In this document: one piece after another, positions 53,806 to 64,000 of the stretch
Position numbering within the stretch: position 1 is the stretch's first letter
How the letters are laid out: each line of letters begins with the position of its first letter
NCBI GenBank assembly: GCA_027946365.1
Contig: JAPEUQ010000018.1
Location: 620,001 to 684,000, forward strand
Reading direction: 5' to 3'
From: Kalmusia sp. IMI 367209
Lineage: Eukaryota; Ascomycota; Dothideomycetes; Pleosporales; Didymosphaeriaceae
DNA: 64,000 nt
The notes under the pieces: generated by a model
Database searches by the model: none
Told to the model about the DNA's origin: nothing
Seen by the model: only the letters and a program-made list of their open reading frames with translations
Position numbers and translations under genes: made by a program

Positions 53806-55398
53806 TTATAAACGAGCTTGAACGCTGTTATCTTCACCCAAAACTTGTTCACATCGGTTGAAGACGTTGAATCCATAGTCATGATTATACCGCTCCGCAA
53901 GGCTCGTAGGAACATCTGCCAGCATTAGTTTCTCAAGCGCAAAATTTTCGCATCTTAGTCTCGTACGCACCTGAGCCTGGGGGATCCGCATACAACCTTG
54001 TATAAGCTTCGACGTCGCTCTCACGCCCCAATCGTACCTTCGATAGCATCTGGATACGGCTGGCGCGCAGGCGTCGTACGCGCTCGTAGGAAGCGAGGAG
54101 TGCGGGGAGCCTAGCAGTTGTTTCGTTGTTCTGTAGAAGGTGGGTAAGTGCGCCGGCGTCTTCGATGGCTTGGTTGGCGCCTTGAGCGCCGAGGGGGAGC
54201 ATCTATCACGTTTCAGCTGTGGAGTGGGGCAAAGTGGGAAGGAAATGAGAAAGAGGGCGGACGAACGGGGTGCGCTGCGTCACCGATTAGGACGATTTTA
54301 CCGCGGTGCCAGACTGGGAGAGGCGGATGGCTGTCGAGACGCCAGTCTGTGACTTGAGGAGCAATCCTGTGGGAAGAGTGGTCAATGATGGACAGGATGA
54401 AGGAGGGTCGGAGCGATACGTACTTAAACATTCGGATGAGGCTAGGATGGTAATGACCAAACTCCTCCAGCATCGTTTGTTTGAGAACTGCGCGGTGTAT
54501 TGTTAGGCCTGATCATTGGTACAAGTGCGATTCCCTTAGACTTACGATCTTCGCTGGCAGGGATGCTGTCGTGGATCCCCACGAAGACTTGCATAGTTCG
54601 ACTATCACCTCATTAGTTTGATGTGAATAAGGCAAGCAGGATAGAATTCATACTCCTGGCATGTGAACCACACCATATGGTGTTCCGAGTCTTTCGTCGT
54701 GTCCGCGAACAGCGCACACCCTCTTCCCCTCAACTTCAACAGTTCCTCAAAATTCAACTCGGGGTCTTTTGCGAGCTCCGCCGTTGGAATCATAAATCGA
54801 AAAGTACTGATCCCGGAATCGCTTGCTGCACTCGCACTCTCGTCCTCTAACACTTCGGTCCGCAGAACAGAATGCACGCCATCCGCAGCAACAATCAAAT
54901 CTGCGTAGTGCTTTGTTCCATCCGCGAGCACAACATATCCTTCTTCTGCTGAGGCAGACACCACCTTTGTGCCGAGCTGGATATCAAGGCCCTGCGCAAT
55001 CCGCAGCAGCTCATTCACCAAGTCAGCACGATGAATTGTGTACAAGGTAGATCCAAACTGGTCATCTGGCTTTCCTAACCCATGAATAGTCATAGGCGCC
55101 AAGCTGATGCCGTCGAACACTTCGAAATAATCCACGGCATCGGCGCGCGCTTTGCGGAAGTCGACGCCCAGTCTGTCCAGCACCAGGGAGGCATTAGGCG
55201 TGATGAGAACTGCCGAGCCCACCTGGCCAGCAAACCTGGATTTGTCGAAGACCTAAAGGTATCAGTATAGACTGAGTGAATGCATAAAATGCATGGTGGT
55301 GCGAGCCTGACCTTTACGGAGTGCCCGGCACGGTGGAGACCAACGGCCGTGCAGAGGCCACTTACGCCGGCCCCCACAACAATGACTTTGAGTGGCAT
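53806..55398 (-). CDS. FAD-dependent monooxygenase (salicylate hydroxylase-like), frameshifted
   Basis: Six exons on the minus strand: 55398-55312, 55252-54654, 54601-54546, 54487-54424, 54366-54267 and 54202-53806. Introns are 52-64 bp and all joins are in frame. The coding total is 1303 nt, one more than a multiple of 3, because of an extra base in the T4 run at about 53946-53950 (KMRKF to ALEKLMLADVP); about 433 aa corrected. Group A flavoprotein: VVGAGVSGLCTAVGLHRAGH (FAD), DLIVAADGVHS (DG motif) and VLIGDAAHPMLPLGAQGANQAIEDA (GD motif, built across the last intron). Probably hydroxylates the aromatic polyketide. In this type of cluster such enzymes often dearomatise the ring. Confidence 0.85.
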
Positions 55399-55875
55399 GT
55401 TGAATCTGCAGAGGTGATGGACGACGGTTGAAGGTCTGAGTCAGCGGAGCAAACGAGAAATTACAGGTCATATATATCGGCATTTTCGATGCATGCTGTT
55501 GTGCGACATGGTGTAACATGACGAGCATTTGGCCTACCGAAACTGGATTAGTCTGAACTGTGAGGTAGTCCAATGGCAAGTCTGATTTAGATGCCTGAAT
55601 AGTGCCGCGGCGACTTTAGCAGTGGGATGAAAAATAAACGCCGGAGATGCTTTCGAAAGGAGTCGATGTGGGAAAACTGACCGGAAAGGCAGTATGGAGC
55701 TGGTTCAGCATTCGAATATTGTAATTGTCATTGCGCTGGAACGCGTCGACTTGGTAATCATGATTATTCTAAGCTATATGATGTCGGTCTTGCAGGAAAT
55801 TCAAAGCGCTATTGTATCGTCTATCTAGCTTGCCTCCAACTCCTTTTCGAGAAAATTCCAGGATTTTGTTTGACT
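55399..55875. other. intergenic, monooxygenase promoter
   Basis: 477 bp between two minus-strand genes; no gene or strong motif seen. Confidence 0.4.
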
Positions 55876-57173
55876 TCACATGTCGTAATGCAGCAGGTTG
55901 ACGTGGTTCCCTGGATCATTGATCTCTGGATCTACCAAGAACAGGGAATTGCGGTCTTGCTGCTTCAGCAATTTATTCGACATGTTGGCGATTGCGTTGG
56001 CGGGTGTTTCAGTACCGTCACCGCCAGCACCAGTGCGGCTGTGTAAATGAAGGAGCGCAGATGAAATGATGCGCAGCGCTCGGCGTGTGACCACGGTGAT
56101 CACTTCGCGTTTCGCCTCGCCCGTGAGCTCGAAGTTGCCCACTAGGACTCCGACGTTCGAGTGCTCAGACGATGATATGCTGCTGGGAATTTCATGCAGA
56201 GCGCTGCCGTTCCCTGAATCTCTATGCAGCCTTTGCACCGAAGAGAGGAGTATGCGAATGCTCGTGGCAAAGAGCAGAAAGATTTCCTTCTCGTGCTCTG
56301 TGCCGTGTGCGCATTGCATTAGATTCTGCCAGGGCTTCTGAGCCAATTCGACGTTGTGAAGGACGCGGTCTACTGTGGGAGCGCTAACGTGAAAATCTTG
56401 CAAGTCTCCTAGTTGGTATACGAGCCGAGCTTGCTGTTGAAGGCACGTACAACCGGCAGATTCCAACTTTGTATGTAGATTGGTGGAGGCTGACGAGAAA
56501 TCGATGGGGGAACTGATGCTAGTCGCATATGCACTGTCGTTTCCCGCTGAATTTGGCGGGGTGTTGGTACCATGGCTGTAAAACGTAGGGTCGACGATGG
56601 CGGAGGAGAGAGTCTGGTAGCAGAAAAAAACGTCAATCGTGGTTTTCAAAGAAGACACGAGTACAATATGGAGCAGTTGAAAGGATGACGTACGTGAGCA
56701 AACAGTGACTGGAAGACGTCGTCGCCATCGGGTGCATACAGCTGATTGTGGTGATTCGGGTCCGTGGAGCTCAATCCAGGGTTCAAGAGATTATCCAGCG
56801 TATTGGTAGTCCCGAAGGTGGTGTTGAGCGCATGCTCAAAGTCAAAAGCGGCAACGGTCCCATCGGTCTGCGCACTTGTTGCCGACAGCTCGCTCGTGCC
56901 TCCCACCTGCGTCTTCTTCCTTCCCGAGGTGCCGTTCTCCTTTGACTGTGCCGAACGCTTATTCTTACTTCCTTTGGGTCGTCCCAGCCGCGACCCTCGA
57001 CTGTATACACATGTTGACATGGAGACGTGGCAACTGAGGCACGGGGTGCCGCCGGAGCATTTCGTCTTTGCCTCGTGGCATGCATCGCAGGCGGAACGCA
57101 GCCTGACGGTGGGCGTCGAGGAAGGAGAAGGATCGTTGGTGGCTGAGTAAGTCTGCGAAGCTGGTTGGTGCAT
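55876..57173 (-). CDS. Zn2Cys6 cluster regulator, AflR-like
   Basis: Exons 57173-56694 and 56613-55876 (80-bp intron, GTACGT..ACCAG), 405 aa. Zinc cluster with C29, C32, C39, C45, C48 and C55 (ACDACHEAKTKCSGGTPCLSCHVSMSTC), followed at once by SRLGRPKGSKNKR, the basic linker typical of AflR-type factors. The C-terminal half has the AflR-domain layout: CTCLQQQARLVYQLGDL, then a helical part ending VVTRRALRIISSALLHLH. AflR-like proteins are pathway-specific activators that bind TCG-N5-CGA; one such site lies before the DUF4243 gene. Small size and position support a cluster activator role. Confidence 0.88.
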
Positions 57174-58236
57174 CGTGCTGACTGATCGAAAACGCAGTAG
57201 ATGTGTAGAGGGAGCTGTATGTGGGCGCTGTAGTGGAGGTGTGTATATGTTGAAGTAGCATCACCCCACAACAGTTATCGGTAGACACGCAACCAACCTT
57301 GACGGTAGAAGGCTAGGTAGGGGCCACCCCACGGTTCACATGGCGAGTGCTCACCAGACGGGAATCACGTGACGGAGTCAATGTGGAAGGACGTGGGTGC
57401 CCTAACGTTTTACGGACTTCCTCATATTTGCGGGAGATATGCGCTCCCTCACCGCTCGCGGTCCGACGCACATCAGGGCGCGGGGTACGAGATTTCCCGT
57501 TCGAGCTGGGTCTAGGCGAGGAGATAGGCAAGCCTGCATGAATACGTCGAAGGGGGTGGCCTGGCGCTAGCGGAACTTTGCTAATGATGTGTAAGACATC
57601 CCTGTCCCGTCTTCGGAGAATACACCGTGGGCGCAGCAGGAATACAGCCTAGACGTGGATACTCGATCGCCGAGGGTGGAATGAGAGATGAGCGATCATC
57701 GAGGGCGTTGGCAGCGTGAGGTGCAGTGTGCCAAGGAGCTGACATAAGTGCTGCCAAAGCGTGGCAGCATCCAAGGAGCAAGGAGCCCACAGCAAGCAGC
57801 CTTTAGCCGCCACACATCACCAGGAACAAACGAAGGAAGCAGGAGTCGCCGCGCTGCAATATGCGCCCGTACTACGCAACACAGGAAACACGCAACATGG
57901 GAATCCCTAGGAACCCACCAACGTTTCTTGTGGCCCACGGCACATCCGGCGCATGCTTATATAAACGCCCTGTCTTGCCAGGCGCTGCCATGCGCCACTA
58001 GCGCAATCTCAAAATCCGACGTTCATTGTCCGCCATCATCTCCACTTCACCCCCCGGCTACACCACCAAGCAACGTCTAGCGGGCCGCTGCCAACGACCC
58101 GTCTGTGACACGCAGCTCTAGTGCAACCTAAAGCGAACCTCCCCTGCGCGTAGACGACAACCCCATCGTGAACCGAGTTATCCCAGCATCCACAGTACAT
58201 TCACCGCCTATCTTCACCTTTTGATTGCGGACTGGC
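57174..58236. promoter_or_regulatory. 1.06-kb divergent promoter between the two regulators
   Basis: Between AflR-like (minus) and the second Zn2Cys6 gene (plus). Contains TCACGTGA at 57365-57372, TATATAAA near 57958 and a C-rich tract near 58050 just upstream of the second regulator. No gene supported. Confidence 0.45.
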
Positions 58237-60130
58237 ATGGGACCGAGCGCATCTCCCACCAACGAGCCGTCTCTGGCTTCCCAGGTTTGCGCAGCCTGCA
58301 AGGCGCGCAAGAAGAAATGCGACAAATTGCTCCCCCGCTGCGGTTTCTGCGTCCGGTAGGATCCATATCCTTTCCCCTTCATTCTCGCAATTACTGTCTA
58401 CGTACTTCCCGTGCGGGTGAGCAAAGAATCAGATCCTGCGCTTCCGTCAAGTTTCGTACAATCACGTGTGTTGTTCAGGTTACGTATACAGAACACATGC
58501 AGATTGCATGACATTCATAGGCTGCGAGCGTTTGGTCATTCTACTCACCCGCTCCTACTTTGCATCAAATTTTAAATCCTTCTCAACGCGGCTGATTCGG
58601 AGCGCAGGAAAGGCCTCGATTGTGGGTACGACTACGACTCTCCGTCGCCGAATTCTGGACAGTATCGAGCACATCATCAGCACGTGCTATCAGCTGAAGT
58701 GCCGCCGGCAGTGCCGGCTGCACGCCGATTCTTGGCGCTCCCACGCGCGCTTCGGGTTGACCCTGTGGCGCCAGGGGAAGCCGAAGCCGCGCTCTACCAC
58801 CAGGTGCAGACAGCCATTCGTAACGCGGGTCTGTTCCTCGACGACGCCAGCGTTCGCTACTTCCAGGGCGTCCACTGCTACCTACCCATCGTATCCCGCA
58901 ACCGTTTTCATAAAGACCTCACCACCCTAGGCGCCACTCCCTCGGCAGACTTCTCATGCCTCCTTTTGGCCATATGTCTCATATCTTCGTGTCCATCCTT
59001 GGAGCGTCGTGCCAGATATGCAGTGCAACCCAAACCTTCTCCAAACCTGGAGTCGCTCTACCTCACCACCAAGTCAGTTCTGGCACAGGTCCAGGCTCTC
59101 ATTTCACCAACGCTTTATCTCATACAAGCAACAACATTACTATCGCTCTATGAATATGTTTGTAGTCGTCCAAACCAGGCATTTGCATCTCTCGCATCCT
59201 GCAGCCGTATGGCATACGACGCTCACCTCCATGTCAGCCATAAACCCGCAGCAGAGCCGCTAGCGCAGATAGACCGCGCAGGTTTGAGCTCACCGGCTTA
59301 TAGAATCCAGGCCCGAGAAGAAGCGAACACATGGTGGGGTCTGGTCATCTGTGAACGGACTTTCTACTGTGACGTCAGCGTTGCTTCACAGCCACTGGTG
59401 ACCGTCAGCCCATCAACGGATACACCCCTCCCAACTGAGCCTTCGGTCCTAGAGCAGGCTTATCTGGAGGGGATTGAAGTGGTGCCAGATGCACTGGGGT
59501 CGAATGACGCAGCCAGCTTTGGGCGGGCAGCTCAAGCAGCGATGCTGCTCGACCACGTTGTGCAGACGTTCTCCGTTCAAGACTTGGATGCGCGATTAGT
59601 CCAGCTCCAGGAATTAGACATTACTGTACAACATTTCCTTCGCACTCTCATGGCACAGGCTGGCATGGGAAGAAAATCTTGCCAAGCTGTCACAATGACT
59701 ATTAGGTATAGTAAATGATGAGCACATCCACCAAACGGAATGGCTAACGCCTTACAGGGGTTTGTTTGCGCTCCATTGGCATATCCTTGATCTATCCTCA
59801 GCCCAGATTACACGTCGCGAACAAGCACTAGAAGACTGGCAAAAGTCTCATATCGCTCTTGATAGCATCACAAAAATAGTTCTTGATGTCGTTGACGCTG
59901 TTGAATCTGGTAACACCTCGTCATCAATCTGCGTGGCTCCAAGTTATTCTTTCGTCGTTAGAGCCGCACTCGAGCATGTGTATAAAAAGAAAGGCTGGAA
60001 GCAAGTAGACTGGCTAAAGGAAGCTGAGGAACGTCTTCGATTGACATTACATTTCCTACATCAAGACGAAGGCATTGCTATACAAGCAGCGAGGAGTCCT
60101 ACGTTGTACGAGTATCAAAGCACCCCGTGA
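58237..60130 (+). CDS. Zn2Cys6 transcription factor, second cluster regulator
   Basis: Proposed exons 58237-58355, 58608-59705 and 59758-60130, 529 aa. The first exon carries VCAACKARKKKCDKLLPRCGFC (C18, C21, C28, C35, C38). The sixth Cys (C45, in KGLDCGYDYD) lies beyond a 252-bp intron (GTAGGA..GCGCAG), much longer than the others here, with cg|g as the split Arg codon. The middle domain has CLLLAICLISSCPS, LIQATTLLSLYEYVCSRPNQAFASLASCSRMAYDAHLH and REEANTWWGLVICERTFYC, characteristic of fungal zinc-cluster regulators of polyketide clusters. The last intron (52 bp) joins MTIR to GLFALHWHI. Exon 1 to 2 is the least certain join. Confidence 0.78.
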
Positions 60131-60309
60131 GGTCAGCACGCCGTACACTGCCAGATTAAAGTTCAGAGACTTTTCATCCACTAGGCCAAACCCGGTTCCC
60201 CAGTATGCACCGCAGACTATCGGCAGATTTCACATAGGCCTCTCCTAGTCTGTCTTCCTGAACAAGCTATCTTTCAACCCTACATATCAGTGTTTCACCA
60301 CAACTCGTC

Positions 60310-61188
60310 CTACAACTCACTGTGGTACCACTGGTTCCCTCCTCCGCCCACTAATTCGTTACAGGTTCCGTCTTCCCTTGGCGCACCGGCCCCACGGTCC
60401 TCGAACGGTCCCTCAGGTGCAGTAACGAGACCTCTCCTGCCGCCCTCAACAATTGCATCGTAAAACCGCTGCGCCATAATCCGCGAACCTTCCTCATCCG
60501 GATGCGCATGGTCGGGTACGTGCTTTGGTGTTAAACCCTCCATCGACGCCATCACAACCTTCTTCCCTTGTCGCGCCCGAGCAGCCACTACCTTGGGCAT
60601 CTCTGCGTTATACCAATCCATATGCGCCGTCGCATTAGGGTTCAGACACGGGATCAGCTGTGACACGACCAGCAATGCATTCGGATTCTCCTCGGTAATG
60701 AAATCAATCAAGTTGCCCAGCCTTTGTGGCGCATCCGTCACATTCTTCTTTAGCACAAAGTTGACCGAGCCGGCATGCAGGGTAATAATGTTGGGCTTCT
60801 TCTCGCGTTCCAGGGTGAGCGAGCCCGTCCCCGCCCGCAGGATGTCGTCAATCGTGTGGTAGATAAAGGCATCGACCTCGTTATTGTCCCAGTTTCCGTG
60901 CTTTATGGAGCCTATCATGGCGACGGGGTTACCGCCTGTCCATAGTAGACAAGCTAGGTCCCGCCGATACGAGTTCTCGGTGGGATCATTGTAGCCCCAT
61001 GTTATCGAATCGCCGAGCGCGAGTACGCGGAGCGGCGCGCCGCCGGCGATGGAGGATACGACTGGTGGGAGGGTTTTGAAGGGTTCTAGATGTGGGGGAT
61101 CAACGAGTGTTCGGGGAGGATGGGTGGGGCTTCGGGCAAGATACCGGGAGAGGAGGCCAACAAGCGGGTTACGAGGTTTAGGGGCCAC
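60310..61188 (-). CDS. SGNH/GDSL-type hydrolase
   Basis: 292-residue single-exon esterase/lipase fold. Block I GDSITWGY (catalytic Ser near residue 60), block III HAGSVNF (Asn oxyanion) and block V DHAHPDEEG (Asp-x-x-His pair) are in order at the usual distances. No clear signal peptide; the first 40 residues are Pro/Arg-rich, and the true start could be another exon upstream. SGNH enzymes deacylate carbohydrates, lipids or small esters. In the cluster it might hydrolyse an ester intermediate, or be an unrelated neighbour. Confidence 0.82.
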   Translation of the reverse strand: MAPKPRNPLVGLLSRYLARSPTHPPRTLVDPPHLEPFKTLPPVVSSIAGGAPLRVLALGDSITWGYNDPTENSYRRDLACLLWTGGNPVAMIGSIKHGNWDNNEVDAFIYHTIDDILRAGTGSLTLEREKKPNIITLHAGSVNFVLKKNVTDAPQRLGNLIDFITEENPNALLVVSQLIPCLNPNATAHMDWYNAEMPKVVAARARQGKKVVMASMEGLTPKHVPDHAHPDEEGSRIMAQRFYDAIVEGGRRGLVTAPEGPFEDRGAGAPREDGTCNELVGGGGNQWYHSEL

Positions 61189-61626
61189 ACCATTTTAGAA
61201 GGGACGCCTTGGGAGCGTGAACGGGAACGAGATTTCGATAATTCGCACGAGCGATCGGGACTCTGGGCATTGCGCTGTCTTTCTAGCTTCATCCACTTAT
61301 ATGTAGCTCGCTGTTGGGGAGTCCGAGGGCTCGCTAGCGGCGACTTCTCTTCGGCTATTATTTTCAGCCATGTGCAGGCAAGATTGCCTACATACCCATT
61401 CTTTGAGACGATCACTGCTTCTGTAGATCTATTCAAGCGCGGGCATTATATTTGTTTCACATTGCAGCCAAACTGAAGACACTCGCGCATCGGATTTAAC
61501 AGCAGATGTCGGGGATAACCGAAAAGAAGTAATCATTCTTCTCGCAAACTCTATAGAATTCTATCACTCGTACGAAATGAAACAAACTTTTTACACGAAA
61601 GGCACGCGCTAAAACGGCGCAAAAAT
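61189..61626. other. intergenic, SGNH / FAD oxidase
   Basis: 438 bp between minus-strand genes; no gene recognised. Repeated GAAC/GAGCG runs near 61205-61235. Confidence 0.35.
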
Positions 61627-63276
61627 CTACCCCATAATAGGATTGTAAAACCGGAACCTGTTCTGCGGATCGTACTTCTGCTTGATGGTCTTCAAGCGCG
61701 GCAGACTGTCCCTGTACCAGACCTCAGGACCCTCGTCGCCATGTCCGTACGTAGAGTAGATCTCCAGATCAGAGAAGCCGCTCGTCTTGGTCAAGTCCGT
61801 CCGCTTCTTGTTGGCGAAGTCGCTTACGGCCGTATCGACGCTGCGGTCCGAGTTGACAAACGTCATCAATCTGTTGTCGCAAGGTCAGCTTTGGTTTCTC
61901 GTGTATGTAGTTCGGATTTGTAGATACGTACACGTGGGTCAAGATCTCGCGGTGCACCTTCGGGTATGCGCTGAAGCCGTCTGGTGCCGCCTTGACAGCC
62001 TGGTTAGGCAGTGTCTCCAAGTAGATTGTTGTTCCTGTACGGATGGCAGGCGTCTTTTGGAAGAAGGCGCCCATGTCGGCGAACAATTGGCTGTAGGTTG
62101 GGACATCGATGGTCTTTGTGCCGACGGTGTAGATGCTGAGTTGCTTGTTCTTCGCGCAAGTGGGATCGTTCCAGCGGCCGAAGAGCGAGTAAGGAATCAC
62201 GTCGATGGCGTTGACGTACGTGATGTTCGTAACGAGAGGGTTATTGTTGATGAACGGCGCGAGAAGCTTACGGCCATCTGCCTCGGGACCGTAGTATACG
62301 GCGTTGAAGAGGATGTTGAGACCGCCATACTGGTCGCCGTATTGGATGCCAGTGAACATGGAGAGCTCCGCGGGAAGATTCGCGGTGATCTTCTTGAGCT
62401 GTTCCCAGTGCGTCTTGTTGGAGCTTGCAGGTAGGATAAGGTCTACGTTGAGAGCTTTGCCGCCGTTGGTCGCCTTGTAGACTTTGAACTCGGTTTCAAG
62501 GATGACGCCGAAGTTGTGACCAGCTCCACGCATCGCCCAGAAGAGATCGGGATTTGACGTGTTGGAGACTGTGCGAATAGTACCATCTGCAGTGACGACC
62601 TTGTAGGAAACTACATTGTCTGCGATCAGGCCGTGCAGACCTTGCAGACGACCGATGCCTCCACCAACTGCGGCGCCAGTTGCTCCTACGCATGAGCATG
62701 CTCCTGTGACTAACATGTACGTTAGACTATTGTTACGATAAGTGGCCTTTGACTTACCGAGCTCATAGCCAGCGTTTATGACCACATCGACTAAGTTGGC
62801 GAAGATGGCTCCGCCCCCTACTTTGACCGTACTTTTCGTCTTGTCTAGATTTATGGTTTTGAAGTTGCTCAAATCGATTGATATACCATCGTTGAGACGG
62901 CCAAGGGTTGTAGGGAACCCATGGCCACCACCAGTTGCAAGGTACGAGATGTTATTCTGCGCAGCAATTTTCACCTGGTAATCTATTAGCAATCAATGTC
63001 ACAACCAAGCACTAAGGTATTGCTTACAATAGCTGAGACATCCTCAGGCGTGGAAGGTTTGATTGCGGCAATATACACCGGGTTGGAAGGAGGGAACACG
63101 TCCCACCGCTGGGTCGTCTCTGTCTGCCAATTGGCATCCGATGGGAAATAGATCGCCGCACCCGAGGACAAGTTTCCCTTGAATTCTTCTGTGATTTGCT
63201 CATTGGACTGTGCCACAGAGAGCCCCGCATACAGAACCGCTGTAGCGGTAATCACACTGTTAAAGAAAGAAGGCAT
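61627..63276 (-). CDS. secreted FAD-linked oxidoreductase (BBE/6-hydroxynicotine oxidase type)
   Basis: Four exons: 63276-63028, 62974-62758, 62703-61932 and 61870-61627 (introns 53-61 bp), 493 aa. N-terminal signal peptide (MPSFFNSVITATAVLYAGLSVAQ). PCMH-type FAD domain: SAIVKIAAQNNI built across intron 1, ATGGGHGFPTT with the flavin-linking His, VGGGAIFANLVD, ELGACSCVGATGAAVGGGIGRLQG across intron 2 (the Cys may be the second covalent link), and WAMRGAGHNFGVI. It ends with a BBE C-terminus, PQNRFRFYNPIMG. Such oxidases perform late oxidative ring closures in secondary metabolism or oxidise sugars outside the cell. It is the right-most cluster candidate. Confidence 0.92.
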
Positions 63277-64000
63277 GACGATGAAAGTAACTCCAAAGAA
63301 TGAAAGTCGGTAGCGAGCGTGCTGATCGAAATGAGCGGCGCAGAACCTTTAATAGATGCCATCAGTTCCCTTGATGTCCCCCATGCAATCGTATCGCAAT
63401 GCCGTCCGCCTGAAGGCTGGATCTCTGCAGCGCGGGAGTGTAGCGCATCCTCTACGCAGGGGCTTCTCCCTGCGAAAGACCGCCAAATTGCCCCTGCCAC
63501 CCTTTCCATGGCGAGTCAAAGTATTTGCTGACCGTGGTGTGGCGCGCGGACTTTGGCATTGTTTGTTTCGTTTACCCCTGGATCTGGTTTGATGATGTAG
63601 AGCCGCATGGCACCCGCGACCTGGCATTTGGCGAGAAAGCCATGTGGCGGACTCAGCTCCTTGGGCCTGAATTCTCCGCGAGAGCATTGGTTGAGGAGCC
63701 GTGAGGTCGTAAGATTTGGGGATTCTGCACGGGCCATTAGGTAGGAATACACAGAAATAGTCCCCGATTGGTGAGTGACTGTTTCCGGAACTAGTCTGTG
63801 AGAGGTAATCGGTACGCTCATGATGCTATACTCCATTTATATGGCACAATTATAACTTATACCAATCGTAGTCTCCTCAGACATCGCGCGATCGAAAGCA
63901 GTGTCCGAGTGTCAGAGACTATGTGGCATAGCGCGACTTGGAAGCTAGAGATCCTGAAGCCCATATCAAACCACAGCTCTCAGCCCTATACGTGATAGAT
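63277..64000. other. right-end promoter region
   Basis: 724 bp upstream of the FAD oxidase. Frames found here lack family features. The cluster may continue beyond the window. Confidence 0.35.

Noticed and set aside
1..64000. transposons, CRISPR arrays, RIP-type decay
   Set aside because: No terminal repeats, transposase-like frames or spaced repeats were seen, and the broken genes show insertions rather than C-to-T type changes.

Overview
The window comes from a filamentous ascomycete (Pezizomycotina; the gene content would fit a Dothideomycete, but that is inference). The signs are short spliceosomal introns of mostly 45-65 bp with GT..AG ends and CTAA-type branch sites, two HET-domain genes, Zn2Cys6 regulators, an NR-PKS cluster, an UvsD/ATRIP homologue and dispersed, mostly monocistronic genes on both strands. 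I found no transposon, no convincing tRNA and no CRISPR.

Layout. 0-8 kb: an NmrA-like protein, a GH95 fucosidase-type enzyme, a sugar MFS permease and a GH1 beta-glucosidase. 8-15 kb: two HET proteins flanking a metzincin-like protein that has lost its catalytic Glu. 15-22 kb: a housekeeping core with the checkpoint protein UvsD/ATRIP divergent from CDP-diacylglycerol synthase, then a PPR protein. 22.6-23.8 kb: the relic of a ferric reductase whose membrane core is deleted.

23.8-39.4 kb: a run that looks like a small-molecule (poly)carboxylate catabolic island. It holds a TcuA-like flavoprotein, a Zn2Cys6 regulator, a class II aldolase, a quinone oxidoreductase, two LigI-related amidohydrolases, a 6PGDH-type dehydrogenase, a mitochondrial tricarboxylate-type carrier and a Dal5-type permease. 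The last gene is a close look-alike of bacterial 2-pyrone-4,6-dicarboxylate (PDC) hydrolase LigI with the catalytic and substrate-binding residues in place. This is the most interesting system in the window.

41.2-63.3 kb: a polyketide cluster. It has a non-reducing PKS (SAT-KS-AT-PT-ACP-CMeT-R), an SDR, a DUF4243 Baeyer-Villiger oxidase (questin oxidase/AflY type), an FAD monooxygenase, two Zn2Cys6 regulators, an SGNH hydrolase and a secreted BBE-type FAD oxidase. The PKS product-template domain appears to lack its catalytic His/Asp pair.

A recurring oddity is small insertions in short repeats (NmrA, carrier, PKS four times, FAD monooxygenase, a small Cys-containing protein). Each breaks a reading frame that is otherwise well conserved. 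They are either real decay or systematic assembly overcalls. Exon models below were derived by hand from splice motifs and reading-frame continuity.
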